Positions 37,619 through 46,611 of a stretch of DNA of 64,000 bases are shown piece after piece. The notes beneath the pieces are model-generated. The model had not been told where the DNA came from and ran no database searches. It saw only the letters and a list, made by a program, of their open reading frames with translations. Position 1 is the first letter of the stretch; each line of letters begins with the position of its first letter. The DNA is from Aquimarina sp. MAR_2010_214 (lineage in GTDB: Bacteria > Bacteroidota > Bacteroidia > Flavobacteriales > Flavobacteriaceae): NCBI RefSeq assembly GCF_002846555.1, contig NZ_PJMS01000001.1, positions 3,534,001 through 3,598,000 on the forward strand. Reading direction: 5' to 3'. Both the position numbers and the translations under genes were made by a program.

Positions 37619-38311
37619 GTGAAAATTATTTTTTAGGAGTATAATATTAACCAAATTATTTTGATTCTAATATTATACTTGTGAAAAACATTTTCAAATA
37701 TTAATAATTTGTCTTCATTATAATTAAGGAGGTGATTAGAATCTAATCCGAGATTATTTTTTAAATATAGGTTGCTTATGAAATGAGATTATTTTTATAA
37801 TGAATATCCTTCTTTATTTTACATTCATCCTTTTGATCTAGAAGAAGCCTGCAATCGTAAAAACATGAAAATATCCCAAACTATAATTATATATGGATAC
37901 AGTATAACATAAAACCAAAGTCTATTTTTTTTGATTTTTTATATGCATAAAATAAAAACATAGGAAATATTTTTTTCTTATGCTTCACTACTATTAAATT
38001 TACAATAATGAATGCAGTAAATAATTATAATTATTTTATTTTTAATTAGTTATGGTTATTTGTTTAACCTAATAATTTAAGAGTATTCAATATAAGCTTT
38101 AAGAGTGAAATCACTTCAAAATTTTTAGTTTGTAAGTATAAATCAAGTGATTATTTATCTTCTATTCTGAATTAAATCCTGTTTCATTTCAAAATATATA
38201 TTCTATTGTGATTTTATTTTTTTTAATTCTATTGGGAATAAGAAAATTTTGTTAAAGCTTGTTTAACACATCTTCATAATAATAAATATCACAATCTATA
38301 TCTTAAGCATT
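37619..38311. other. 693-bp intergenic region before fhs
   Basis: It holds the fhs upstream region with a long inverted repeat (37638-37679) and otherwise AT-rich DNA without a gene, RNA or clear terminator for terC's far side. The phrase AAGGAGGTGATTAG near 37724 resembles a ribosome-binding site but no frame follows it. Confidence 0.5.
37638..37679. promoter_or_regulatory. 12-bp inverted repeat before fhs
   Basis: AGTATAATATTA (37638-37649) and TAATATTATACT (37668-37679) are perfect inverted copies around an 18-bp spacer, ending 20 bp from the fhs start. It has the size of a dimer operator or an mRNA hairpin in the leader. No known riboswitch is recognised. Confidence 0.4.
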
Positions 38312-39109
38312 TTATTTAGCTACTTTTTGTTTTTTACGTAGTTTGAAGTTTAGAAACTCAACCAATAATGAGAATGCAATTGTAAAATAGAGGTATCCTT
38401 TTGGTATAGTACCAACTTCGCTTTCAAAAATCTGAAGATGAGCTAAATGTGCAGCTTCAGCAATAAGCATAAACCCAATAAGGATTAGAAAAGAAAGTCC
38501 AAGTATCTGAATTGATGGATGTTTGTTTACAAAACGTCCTACAGGAGTTGCAAATAGCATCATAATTAGAACAGATACTACCACAGCAATAATCATTAAT
38601 AATAAAGCATCATTGGGATTATCACTTAATCCATTTGTCATCCCTACTGCGGTAAGGATAGAATCAAAAGAAAAGACAACATTAATTAGTGTAATCTGTA
38701 CAATGGCATTAGAAAGAGAAGAAGAGCTTTTAGCTTGGATTTCTTTTTCTTCTTCACCCTTTTCATCGACTTTTTCATGGATTTCGTGAACACTTTTATA
38801 TAATAAAAACATCCCGCCGCCAAATAGGATTAAAGCTTGACCGCTAATACCTGCTTCTATCCAGGGAAGGTTGATATGCCAGAAAGGAGCTTCCATAGCG
38901 ACTAATAATGATATACCAAACAATAAAACAACACGCATGACCATAGCTAATAGCAGTCCAATATTGGTTGCTTTTTTTTGCTGCTGATCAGGTAGTTTAC
39001 TAGATGCTAGGGAGATAAAAATGATATTATCAATACCAAGAACAATTTCCAAAAATGTAAGTGTTAATAGGGCGACCCAGGCATCTGCAGATGTAAAGAT
39101 TTCGAACAT
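38312..39109 (-). CDS. TerC-family membrane protein
   Basis: A 265-residue integral membrane protein with about seven helices. The signature TFLEIVLGIDNIIFISL near residue 20 and the later NVVFSFDSILTAVGM are the conserved acidic motifs of TerC, shown in some members to move manganese. A charged loop (EKVDEKGEEEKEIQ) sits in the middle. Its first base overlaps the last base of the lipoprotein gene upstream (39109-39483), so the two are co-translated. Confidence 0.93.
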   Translation of the reverse strand: MFEIFTSADAWVALLTLTFLEIVLGIDNIIFISLASSKLPDQQQKKATNIGLLLAMVMRVVLLFGISLLVAMEAPFWHINLPWIEAGISGQALILFGGGMFLLYKSVHEIHEKVDEKGEEEKEIQAKSSSSLSNAIVQITLINVVFSFDSILTAVGMTNGLSDNPNDALLLMIIAVVVSVLIMMLFATPVGRFVNKHPSIQILGLSFLILIGFMLIAEAAHLAHLQIFESEVGTIPKGYLYFTIAFSLLVEFLNFKLRKKQKVAK

Positions 39110-39483
39110 TATTTTATTTTTTTTGCGGTTCCACGTTGTTTATTGGTTGCATCTACTAACCCATACTCAAAGGTGTAGATATCTTTATCGGTAGTTAAGA
39201 TTTTCATATGTATGGCTTTTTTTTCAGCCATATTTTTGGGAGATAATTTCTGTACAATATATTCACAATTATTAATCCATCGAATACTGGCTGTGTCGGT
39301 CTTACCCCTGAAATAATCAATTTCTATGGTGTCATTGCGAATAAAAGTGGTTTTAACCAACTCACCATCCAGAAAAGTTTCGAATTCAAAAGTTCCTGTG
39401 TGAAAATTTGTACAGTTACGTTCTTGTTGGTAACAACCGCTGATACATAAAGTACAGAAAAATACTAAAGCAAATCGCTTCAT
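39109..39483 (-). CDS. Small lipoprotein of unknown function
   Basis: A 124-residue lipoprotein: lipobox LCISGCYQQ. The body is a compact beta-rich domain (FHTGTFEFETFLDGELVKT, DTIEIDYFRGKTDTASIRW) with two further cysteines (NCTNF, NNCEY) that may form a disulfide. The family is not recognised. One-base overlap with terC suggests a linked role or simply shared transcription. Confidence 0.8.
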   Translation of the reverse strand: MKRFALVFFCTLCISGCYQQERNCTNFHTGTFEFETFLDGELVKTTFIRNDTIEIDYFRGKTDTASIRWINNCEYIVQKLSPKNMAEKKAIHMKILTTDKDIYTFEYGLVDATNKQRGTAKKIK

Positions 39484-39552
39484 AATAGTTATAAATAAAA
39501 AACGAAAATAATTCTATTTCCAGAAAGTTGATAGAAAGGAAGAGAAAAGTTG

Positions 39553-40032
39553 TTAAGTTTTTTTCATCTGATATGAATTGAAGGTGCCATCAGTATAAAA
39601 AATGACAATTCTGTCTATGTTATTTTCAGTAGAAATTCCTCGAGAAATTTTTTCTAGTGTAGGAGTATTTGGTGTTGCTGTTTTTTCTTCTGGGGATGAT
39701 TGTGAAAATAAATCTTGTTTAGAAATTGTAGTTGGAGCAGATGTAGGTTGATTAATAGTTGAAGTATTTGGTAAAGGATTTTTTTTCTCCACAGAAACAT
39801 TCTCAGATTTAGGAAATGTTCCTTTCCCATATAATAACCATTGTAAATCTACATCAGTATATGCATCAACAATCTTCATTACAAAATCAAGACTAGGTTT
39901 GTTTCGTCCGCTAAGAATATGAGAAATAGAAGAGCGACCTACACCCATGTAATCTGCAAAAGATGAAGCAGATACAGCATGGTAATCCATTATTTTTTGG
40001 ATTCTTTTGCCAAAATCTTTATTGTTTACCAT
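39553..40032 (-). CDS. XRE-family DNA-binding regulator
   Basis: A 159-residue protein. Residues 1-70 are a Cro/CI helix-turn-helix: GKRIQKIMDYHAVSASSFAD, then MGVGRSSISHILSGRNKPS, with D/P cap and VDLQWLLYGKG. A Ser/Pro/Thr-rich linker (about 75-135) leads to a C-terminal strand (IVIFYTDGTFNSYQMKKT). Three copies of GTTTAC-N4-GTAAAC stand at its 5' end; one overlaps its start codon and one its predicted -7 box, so it probably represses itself. It faces the M14 peptidase gene over a region with four further copies. Confidence 0.9.
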   Translation of the reverse strand: MVNNKDFGKRIQKIMDYHAVSASSFADYMGVGRSSISHILSGRNKPSLDFVMKIVDAYTDVDLQWLLYGKGTFPKSENVSVEKKNPLPNTSTINQPTSAPTTISKQDLFSQSSPEEKTATPNTPTLEKISRGISTENNIDRIVIFYTDGTFNSYQMKKT

Positions 40033-40110
40033 TGTAAACTAGTTTAAGAGTAAATATTGGTTACAAAGGTAAACAAATTTGTTGAAAACAGTGGTTTACA
40101 ATTGTAAACC
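40024..40110. promoter_or_regulatory. Three operator-like inverted repeats at the XRE regulator 5' end
   Basis: Sites: GTTTAC-CATT-GTAAAC (40024-40039, contains the regulator's start codon), GGTTAC-AAAG-GTAAAC (40059-40074) and GGTTTACAATTGTAAACC (40093-40110). The centres are exactly 35 bp apart. Binding by the XRE protein is inferred. Confidence 0.75.
40064..40071 (-). promoter_or_regulatory. Predicted -7 box of the XRE regulator
   Basis: Minus-strand TACCTTTG matches TAnnTTTG and lies within the second operator-like repeat, 31 bp before the regulator's start. A protein bound there would block its transcription. Confidence 0.55.
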
Positions 40111-40250
40111 GACAATACGGAGTTTTAAATCTTTAATTTAGATAAATACCTATAATACCTTGATTAATAAGTTTTTATTTTGTTATGCTAAAACGCTTTA
40201 TTTTTTTTGTTAATAACTAGAATACATTTGGAAACATAGTAAGAATCACT

Positions 40251-40349
40251 GTTTAACTATGTAAACAAACGAATCTATTTTAAGTGTTTACAAATGTAAA
40301 TAAGGTGTTGTTACAGTTGTAAACAGTGCCTTGGTTTACAACTGTAAAT
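40251..40349. promoter_or_regulatory. Four further operator-like repeats before the M14 peptidase gene
   Basis: Sites: GTTTAA-CTAT-GTAAAC (40251-40266), GTTTAC-AAAT-GTAAAT (40286-40301), TGTTAC-AGTT-GTAAAC (40309-40324) and GTTTAC-AACT-GTAAAT (40334-40349). Centre distances are 35, 23 and 25 bp. The last ends 66 bp before the peptidase start. A lone half-site (GGTAAAC) follows at about 40376. Confidence 0.7.
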
Positions 40350-40415
40350 ATTAATCTAATTTGTTATGAATCTTCGGTAAACTGTAGTAATTTCGTAGCT
40401 TTATAAAACGAATTA

Positions 40416-41573
40416 ATGGATACTCGTATACTGCATAACTGGTACAACACTTATAAAGAACTTTCCTTATTTGGACGTTATATTACTTCAGATCATATTT
40501 CCCCTTTATTGGATCTTTTCTCTTTAAAAACTGAAATTGAACAGATAGGACTTTCTGAAAATGATGCTCCTATACATCTTATTAAATTAGGTAATGGATC
40601 TAAAAAACTTTTGTTTTGGTCCCAGATGCATGGTAATGAAAGTACAACGACAAAAGCTGTATTTGATTTCTTAAACTTCGTTACAGACACCTCAAATGAT
40701 TCGGCAAAAACTATTTTAGAAGAGTGTACAATATATATAGTACCTATTTTAAGTCCAGATGGGGCAAAAGCATATACGAGACTTAATTATAATCAGATAG
40801 ATCTTAATAGAGATGCACAGCAGAAAACACAAAAGGAAAGTGTCGTGTTTAGTAAACTGGTTCAGCGTATCCAACCAGATTTTGCGTTTAATCTTCATGG
40901 ACAACGTACTATTTTTAGCGCAGGAGAAACAAAATACCCAGCTACGGTGTCTTTTTTGTCACCGGCAAGTGATTTAGAACGGTCAATAACTCCAAGTCGT
41001 AAAATAGCTATGGAAATCATTGCAAAAATGAATGCTGTACTCCAGAAGTATATTCCAAATCAAGTAGGAAGGTATGATGATGGTTTTAATTTAAACTGTG
41101 TGGGGGATACTTTAGCTAATATGGGAGTGCCTATCATACTATTTGAAGCTGGACATTACCCAAATGATTATGATCGTGAAATAACCAGAGAATATATATT
41201 TTATTCCCTTATAACTTCTATAGAATATATAGCTACTACCAAAATCACAGGAGATATGTATAAAGAATATTTTTTAATACCAGAAAATGGAAAATGTTTT
41301 TATGATGTCATTATAAGAGATGTGGTGTTAGGAGGTGAAAACGTAGATATAGCCGTTCAATACAGTGAAGAATTGATCAAAAATAATGTGAAATTCATAC
41401 CAAAAATTGTTAAAATTGATAATCTTCAAAAATTTTACGGTCATAGAGAGATTATTGGTAAAAAAAGAACAATACACAACGAAAACGTTACAGTAGAGAT
41501 AGTTCCAGAGGCTGAGCTGTTAAAGTTTTACCTAAATTCTGAATTATTCTTAATAGAATCGGTAAAAAGTTAA
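40416..41573 (+). CDS. M14-family zinc carboxypeptidase-like protein
   Basis: A 385-residue cytoplasmic protein (no signal peptide). Zinc ligands H72 and E75 in WSQMHGNESTTTKA and H161 in FNLHGQR; the substrate-arginine site is NRD at 131-133; the catalytic glutamate is probably E244 in IILFEAGHYPND. Residues after about 260 form an extra beta-rich domain. The M14 fold covers carboxypeptidases and succinylglutamate desuccinylase-type deacylases; the substrate here is unknown, perhaps a cell-wall or cytosolic peptide. Its promoter region carries operator-like repeats facing the XRE regulator. Confidence 0.88.
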   Translation: MDTRILHNWYNTYKELSLFGRYITSDHISPLLDLFSLKTEIEQIGLSENDAPIHLIKLGNGSKKLLFWSQMHGNESTTTKAVFDFLNFVTDTSNDSAKTILEECTIYIVPILSPDGAKAYTRLNYNQIDLNRDAQQKTQKESVVFSKLVQRIQPDFAFNLHGQRTIFSAGETKYPATVSFLSPASDLERSITPSRKIAMEIIAKMNAVLQKYIPNQVGRYDDGFNLNCVGDTLANMGVPIILFEAGHYPNDYDREITREYIFYSLITSIEYIATTKITGDMYKEYFLIPENGKCFYDVIIRDVVLGGENVDIAVQYSEELIKNNVKFIPKIVKIDNLQKFYGHREIIGKKRTIHNENVTVEIVPEAELLKFYLNSELFLIESVKS

Positions 41574-41604
41574 AATAAAATGTATGAAAACTGTATTTTT
41601 CTGC

Positions 41605-41612
41605 TAAATTTG
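41605..41612 (+). promoter_or_regulatory. Possible -7 box of the Lrp-type regulator
   Basis: TAAATTTG matches TAnnTTTG 38 bp before the start. A GTAAAC half-site follows at 41617-41622, close to the likely transcription start. No TTG is placed for -33. Confidence 0.35.
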
Positions 41613-41649
41613 CAATGTAAACTAATCGGGAAAATTATATTAAAATACT

Positions 41650-42129
41650 ATGGCAAAGTTTAAATTAGACGAAGTTGATCATCAAATTCTAGACATGTTA
41701 ATCGAGAATACCCGTACGCCTTTTACAGATATAGCAAAAAAATTGCTGATTTCTGCGGGTACTGTACATGTGCGAGTTAAAAAAATGGAAGAAGCCGGTA
41801 TTATTGAAGGATCTTCTTTAACATTAGACTATAAGAAATTAGGATATTCATTTATAGCGTATGTTGGTATTTATCTTCAAAATACTTCACAGACCAAATT
41901 TGTATTACAAAGAATTAATGAAATACCATTTGTAACAGTTGCTCATATTACGACAGGAAAATTTAATATTTTCTGTAAACTTAGAGCTAGAGATACTAAC
42001 CATGCAAAGGAGATTATTTTTAAACTTGATGATATCGATGGTGTATATCGTACCGAGACTATGATTTCATTAGAAGAGAGTATTAATGATAAGAAACGAT
42101 TAATGCATTCTATTTTCCAGGATTTATAA
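41650..42129 (+). CDS. Lrp/AsnC-family regulator
   Basis: A 159-residue regulator. N-terminal winged helix-turn-helix (DEVDHQILDMLIENTRTPFT is split here: VDHQILDMLIENTRTPFTD; then TVHVRVKKMEEAGII) and a C-terminal RAM effector domain (about 75-150, YVGIYLQNTSQTKFVLQRIN, GKFNIFCKLRARD). Typical of amino-acid-sensing regulators. The terminator at 42153-42185 follows. Whether the preceding M14 gene is in the same transcript is open: the gap is 76 bp. Confidence 0.93.
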   Translation: MAKFKLDEVDHQILDMLIENTRTPFTDIAKKLLISAGTVHVRVKKMEEAGIIEGSSLTLDYKKLGYSFIAYVGIYLQNTSQTKFVLQRINEIPFVTVAHITTGKFNIFCKLRARDTNHAKEIIFKLDDIDGVYRTETMISLEESINDKKRLMHSIFQDL

Positions 42130-42152
42130 AGGGATATACTAAACAAATATAG

Positions 42153-42185
42153 ATAAGCCCTTTAAGATTTTCTTAAAGGGCTTAT
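42153..42185 (+). terminator. Terminator of the Lrp-type regulator
   Basis: ATAAGCCCTTTAAGA and its complement form a 15-bp perfect stem around TTT. The 3' side (TTATTAATT) is only moderately T-rich. Confidence 0.8.
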
Positions 42186-42288
42186 TAATTAAAAAGACTT
42201 TTTATAACTAAGCATGAGATGTTTAAAAAATCTCTCTGCTGTATTTAGTAGAAAAGCATATTAACCATAAACAAGTACCACCACACCA

Positions 42289-44874
42289 ATGGCTAGAAAA
42301 CCAAAAATTGAACGTTTTAATGAAAACGTTCTTGCTAAGTATCAGATATACAATAGTATATTTATAACATTACCTTTTGATACGATAAGTAACACAGGGG
42401 TTTTATTACCTCTTTTTAAAGAAGTATGTGAAAAAGGTTATGATCAACACAAAAACCCTACAGAAATTGTAGAAGACTTTTTTTCATTGTATCAAGACAA
42501 CCCCAAACCAAAAGAAAAACATGATTTACTATTTAGGTTTATCCAGTATATTGAGCGTCAAGTTGTGTTATTTGATGCAATAGAAGATGCGGCTTTTCCT
42601 GTTGTGAATAATATGGATGGTCGCGGAACTTTAAGAAGTATTAAAGAAGAAGCTCAGGCAAAAGGTAAATTAGAAGAATTAAAAGATTATCTGAGGAGGT
42701 TTAAAATTCGTCCAACCTTAACAGCCCATCCTACACAGTTTTACCCGGGAACAGTACTTGGGATTATTCATGATTTGGATGCAGCAATTCGTGATAACGA
42801 TTCACCTAAAATAAAAAAACTATTAGCCCAGTTAGGTAAAACTGCTTTTTTTAAGAAAGAAAAACCAACACCTTATGATGAAGCAGTAAGTTTGATTTGG
42901 TATTTAGAAAATGTATTCTACCATTCGGCAGGAACCATATATAATTATGTGCAACAAAATATATTTGAAGGAGAGGATCTTGAAAACGATTTAATCAATT
43001 TAGGGTTCTGGCCTGGAGGAGATAGGGATGGAAACCCATTTGTAACCACAGAGATTACATTAAAAGTAGCAAAACGATTACGCAAAACAATTTTGATAAA
43101 TTATTATCGAGATATTAGAGCATTAAAACGTAGAATTACTTTTGGTAATCTTCAGGATAAAATAGCGGTTTTAGAAAATGCATTATATGATAACTTTTAT
43201 TATGCAAAAACTGCAGAACCGCTATCGATAGAAACATTAATGAATGGATTGCTAGAGATTAGAGAAGAATTAATAGAAGAGCATCAATCCTTGTTTCTAG
43301 AAGACCTGCAAGATTTAATTAATAAAGTGAAAATTTTTGGTTTTCATTTCGGGACATTAGATGTTCGCCAAGATTCAAGAGTTCATCATAAAGTGCTTAC
43401 AGAAGTTGTGCAGAAGACTACCGAACTAGGGTTGGGTGTTTTTCCAGAACAATATGAATCTCTTTCTGAAAACGAACAAATTAATGTGCTTTCTACTCTT
43501 AAAGGAAAAATAGACCCTTCTATTTTTGATGATGATATAACAAGAGCAACAATAGAATCCATTTATGCTATCAAAACAATACAGCAAAATAATGGAGAGC
43601 GAGCTGCTAATCGTTACATCATTAGTAATAATGGAAATGAACTTAATATAGTCGAAACATTTGCATTGATACGACTTTGTGATTGGGAGTTTCCTACGGT
43701 AGATGTAATTCCTCTCTTTGAAACGGTACCAGATTTACAGGTTTCACATCAGGTAATGGAGTCGTTGTATAACAATCCAGAATATATGCAGCATCTGAAA
43801 CGTCGTGGAATGAAACAAACTATTATGCTAGGTTTTTCTGATGGAACCAAGGATGGAGGGTATCTTATGGCGAATTGGGGAATCTTTAAAGCAAAAGAGA
43901 TGCTAACCGAAGTTTCTAGAAAATATGATGTAAAAGTCGTGTTCTTTGATGGTAGAGGAGGGCCACCTGCAAGAGGAGGAGGAAATACAAACCAATTTTA
44001 TGCTTCTCTTGGTCCAACAATTGAAGACGAGGAAATACAATTAACCGTTCAGGGACAAACAATCAGTTCTAATTTTGGTACACTGGATTCTTGTCAATAT
44101 AATTTAGAACAACTGCTAGGGGCCGGAGTGGAAAATGAATTGACTAGTAATGAGGGTAATCTTTTCTCTGTAAAGAATAAGCAAACGATGCAGGAACTTG
44201 CAGATATAAGTTATAAAACATATGTTGATTTTAAAAACCACCCTAAATTTCTTCCATATCTTGAGCACATGAGTACATTAAAGTACTACGGAAAAGCAAA
44301 TATTGGTAGCCGACCTTCTAAAAGAAGTAAAAGTGCAACCTTAGATTTTGGCGATTTAAGAGCAATACCTTTTGTAGGGAGTTGGAGTCAGTTAAAACAG
44401 AATGTTCCTGGGTTTTATGGAGTTGGAACAGCCTTAAAGACATTTGAAGAAAAAGGAGAATTTGATAAAGTAATGTCACTTTATAGAGATTCACCGTTTT
44501 TTAGAACGTTGATTGGTAATAGTATGATGAGTCTTACTAAATCCTTTTTTGAATTAACTTCTTATATGAAAGAAGATGAGGAATACGGTGTGTTTTGGGA
44601 CATCATTCATGATGAATACTTGTTAACAAAAAGATTGTTATTTAAGTTAACCGGATATTCTGAGTTAATGCAAAACGAACCTGCAGGAAAAGCATCTATC
44701 GATATTAGAGAAAATATCGTATTACCTCTGCTTACCATACAACAATATGCATTGAAAAAAATTCAAGATCTAAGTAGGGATAAAGATGCAAACCCTGAAG
44801 ATATTGCAATTTATGAGAAGATGGTAACTCGTTCTTTGTTTGGAAATATTAATGCAAGTCGTAATTCGGCATAA
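42289..44874 (+). CDS. ppc: Phosphoenolpyruvate carboxylase
   Basis: An 861-residue enzyme that adds bicarbonate to phosphoenolpyruvate to give oxaloacetate. Catalytic histidine in LRPTLTAHPT-type motif (RPTLTAHPTQFYPG); FGFHFGTLDVRQDSRVH; LGFSDGTKDGGYLMANWG; the glycine-rich loop is FFDGRGGPPARGGG instead of FHGRGGxxGRGG; the C-terminus is SRNSA instead of the classic QNTG. These differences may be a Bacteroidota subfamily trait. The terminal difference suggests altered allosteric control (inference). Replenishes the TCA cycle. Confidence 0.95.
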   Translation: MARKPKIERFNENVLAKYQIYNSIFITLPFDTISNTGVLLPLFKEVCEKGYDQHKNPTEIVEDFFSLYQDNPKPKEKHDLLFRFIQYIERQVVLFDAIEDAAFPVVNNMDGRGTLRSIKEEAQAKGKLEELKDYLRRFKIRPTLTAHPTQFYPGTVLGIIHDLDAAIRDNDSPKIKKLLAQLGKTAFFKKEKPTPYDEAVSLIWYLENVFYHSAGTIYNYVQQNIFEGEDLENDLINLGFWPGGDRDGNPFVTTEITLKVAKRLRKTILINYYRDIRALKRRITFGNLQDKIAVLENALYDNFYYAKTAEPLSIETLMNGLLEIREELIEEHQSLFLEDLQDLINKVKIFGFHFGTLDVRQDSRVHHKVLTEVVQKTTELGLGVFPEQYESLSENEQINVLSTLKGKIDPSIFDDDITRATIESIYAIKTIQQNNGERAANRYIISNNGNELNIVETFALIRLCDWEFPTVDVIPLFETVPDLQVSHQVMESLYNNPEYMQHLKRRGMKQTIMLGFSDGTKDGGYLMANWGIFKAKEMLTEVSRKYDVKVVFFDGRGGPPARGGGNTNQFYASLGPTIEDEEIQLTVQGQTISSNFGTLDSCQYNLEQLLGAGVENELTSNEGNLFSVKNKQTMQELADISYKTYVDFKNHPKFLPYLEHMSTLKYYGKANIGSRPSKRSKSATLDFGDLRAIPFVGSWSQLKQNVPGFYGVGTALKTFEEKGEFDKVMSLYRDSPFFRTLIGNSMMSLTKSFFELTSYMKEDEEYGVFWDIIHDEYLLTKRLLFKLTGYSELMQNEPAGKASIDIRENIVLPLLTIQQYALKKIQDLSRDKDANPEDIAIYEKMVTRSLFGNINASRNSA

Positions 44875-44908
44875 TTTTTTAATAAAGTACTGTTAAGGAT
44901 ATTATATT

Positions 44909-44940
44909 ATGAAGCTGGAATGATTAAATTTCAGCTTCAT
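44909..44940 (+). terminator. Hairpin after ppc
   Basis: ATGAAGCTGGAA and TTTCAGCTTCAT pair over 12 positions with one G-U, followed by TTTATTAACT. It lies 35 bp after the stop of ppc. Confidence 0.6.
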
Positions 44941-45040
44941 TTATTAACTCATATTATACTTCATGACAAAGTTTTATAGTGTAATGTGAGTTTATATACT
45001 ATTACAAATAAATTGGAATTTAATCTATATCTAATACACT

Positions 45041-45553
45041 ATGGTATCACAGTTAAAAGAAGGAGAATTTAATCCGTATTATGGAATATATATTGCTAAA
45101 GCAGAGTCACCTGATATTGTAAAGGGACTACAAAGCAGTCAAAAAGAATTTGTTGATTTTGTGCAATCCATTCCTGAGGAAAAATTCACTCATGCCTATG
45201 CAGAGGGTAAATGGACTGTAGCAGAGGTATTGCAGCATATAATTGATACCGAACGTATTTTTGCATATCGTGCTTTGTGCTTTGCAAGGAATGATAAAAC
45301 ATCAATTATGGGGTTTGAACAGGATGATTATGTTCCGTATTCAAATGCGAATAACTACAGTAAAGAAGAATTGATTTCAGATTTTGTATCAGCAAGAAGT
45401 AACTCTATTTCTTTATTCAAAAGTTTTACCGATGAAATGCTAACCAGAATAGGTGAAGCGAGTGGTAGTCCTATGAGTGCAAGAGCAGCAGGGTATATAT
45501 TAGAAGGTCATCAAAAACACCATTTTGAGGTTATAAAAGAAAGGTATTTATAA
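45041..45553 (+). CDS. DinB-family protein
   Basis: A 170-residue DinB/YfiT-like four-helix bundle. Metal-binding histidines are in EVLQHIIDTERIFAY (H near residue 66) and LEGHQKHHFEVIKERY (about 155-165). The family includes metal-dependent thiol transferases (for example bacillithiol transferases); here the substrate is unknown. It is 3 bp before the NTF2-like gene and likely co-transcribed. Confidence 0.9.
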   Translation: MVSQLKEGEFNPYYGIYIAKAESPDIVKGLQSSQKEFVDFVQSIPEEKFTHAYAEGKWTVAEVLQHIIDTERIFAYRALCFARNDKTSIMGFEQDDYVPYSNANNYSKEELISDFVSARSNSISLFKSFTDEMLTRIGEASGSPMSARAAGYILEGHQKHHFEVIKERYL

Positions 45554-45556
45554 GGT

Positions 45557-45934
45557 ATGACAAAAGAAGAAGTTGCTAGGAATTACTTGTTGTTTTTAGA
45601 AAAAAATGAAGTGAATAAAGTTGTTAGTTTATTTGCAGACGATGGGATTGTTGAATCTCCATTGTATGGAACAATGCCAGCTAGTAAATTTTATAAAGCG
45701 TTGGCCGATGATACTACTACTTCAAAACTAAAATTTGATGGTTTATTCTCAGAAAAAGATTCGAATAGAATTTCATTACTTTTTGATTTTAATTGGGAAC
45801 TAAAAGATGGGAAAAGAGTTGTGTTTAAGGTGGTAGATATTATAGTACTAAATTCTGAAAATAAGATTCAAAAGCTCACTATTATTTACGATACTGTTCA
45901 TAGCAGATCAGCAATGGAACAGTTAAAAAAGTAA
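45557..45934 (+). CDS. NTF2-like/SnoaL-type protein
   Basis: A 125-residue protein with the cone-shaped NTF2 fold pattern: NYLLFLEKNEVNKVVSLFAD, then GIVESPLYGTMP, then KVVDIIVLNSENKIQKLTIIYD. This superfamily covers isomerases, hydratases and non-enzymatic binders. No catalytic residue can be assigned. It is the second gene of a pair with DinB and ends 10 bp from the convergent hydrolase gene. Confidence 0.8.
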   Translation: MTKEEVARNYLLFLEKNEVNKVVSLFADDGIVESPLYGTMPASKFYKALADDTTTSKLKFDGLFSEKDSNRISLLFDFNWELKDGKRVVFKVVDIIVLNSENKIQKLTIIYDTVHSRSAMEQLKK

Positions 45935-45944
45935 TAGAGTAGAT

Positions 45945-46583
45945 TTATAATAAATCGATCAAGGTTTTTGGTTCTAGCTCATGTCCACCTGGGTGAGTTC
46001 TAAACTCAATTTGCGGTAGTATTTGCTTTACTCGTACTTTCTCAGCTTCAACTTTTTCTATTTCAAAAAAAGGATCTTTTTCTCCCAGAATATGAGTGAT
46101 TTTTGTCTGATCAGTAAGAAAAGTAAAATCTTCTCTAGATAGTTCTTTAGGAAAACCACCAGAGATCATGACCAAAGCATCACAATTAATTTTGCGACTG
46201 GCGATCCATCTACTGGCAATACTTACACCTTGAGAATACCCTAAAACGATTAACCTCGCATGCTCAGGAATTTCTTCAGATGATAATATTGCATCAACAT
46301 ATCGTAGTACATTTTTGGTTTCTGTCTGGGTGTTTTCTTTAGTTAACCAACTAGAACCAACTCTTCTGTAATCATCACCTTTGTAATATTTTGATGGAGC
46401 CTGCGGTGCAATAAAATAATTATCTTCTTTATTAAGACTTTCAAACAATCGTATAAAGTATCTGCTTAAATACCCAATTCCATGAAAAACTAACCAAACA
46501 TTTTTAGTGCCAGGATGTAAAGTATTAAGTGTAGAATATGTGTTTGTAGCAGTGTAAGAAATTTCTTTTTCGGTAGCACTCAT
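45945..46583 (-). CDS. Alpha/beta hydrolase (carboxylesterase/phospholipase-like)
   Basis: The start chosen is ATG 46583 (MSATEKEISYT), giving 212 residues; a farther in-frame ATG at 46691 would run into the upstream hydrolase gene. Oxyanion region LVFHGIGYLSRYF, nucleophile S in LGYSQGVSIASRW, acid D in LGEKDPFFE, base H in HPGGHELEP. The layout fits the esterase/phospholipase family of small cytoplasmic hydrolases. It is the third gene of the TetR-hydrolase-hydrolase operon. Confidence 0.88.
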   Translation of the reverse strand: MSATEKEISYTATNTYSTLNTLHPGTKNVWLVFHGIGYLSRYFIRLFESLNKEDNYFIAPQAPSKYYKGDDYRRVGSSWLTKENTQTETKNVLRYVDAILSSEEIPEHARLIVLGYSQGVSIASRWIASRKINCDALVMISGGFPKELSREDFTFLTDQTKITHILGEKDPFFEIEKVEAEKVRVKQILPQIEFRTHPGGHELEPKTLIDLL

Positions 46584-46611
46584 ATGATATATGATAATAG
46601 ATCTTTTGTGT

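Noticed and set aside
37721..37740. AAGGAGGTGATTAG resembles a strong Shine-Dalgarno and the 16S rRNA 3' end region
   Set aside because: No start codon with an open frame follows, and only about 11 bases match; Bacteroidota rarely use such sites. Probably chance.
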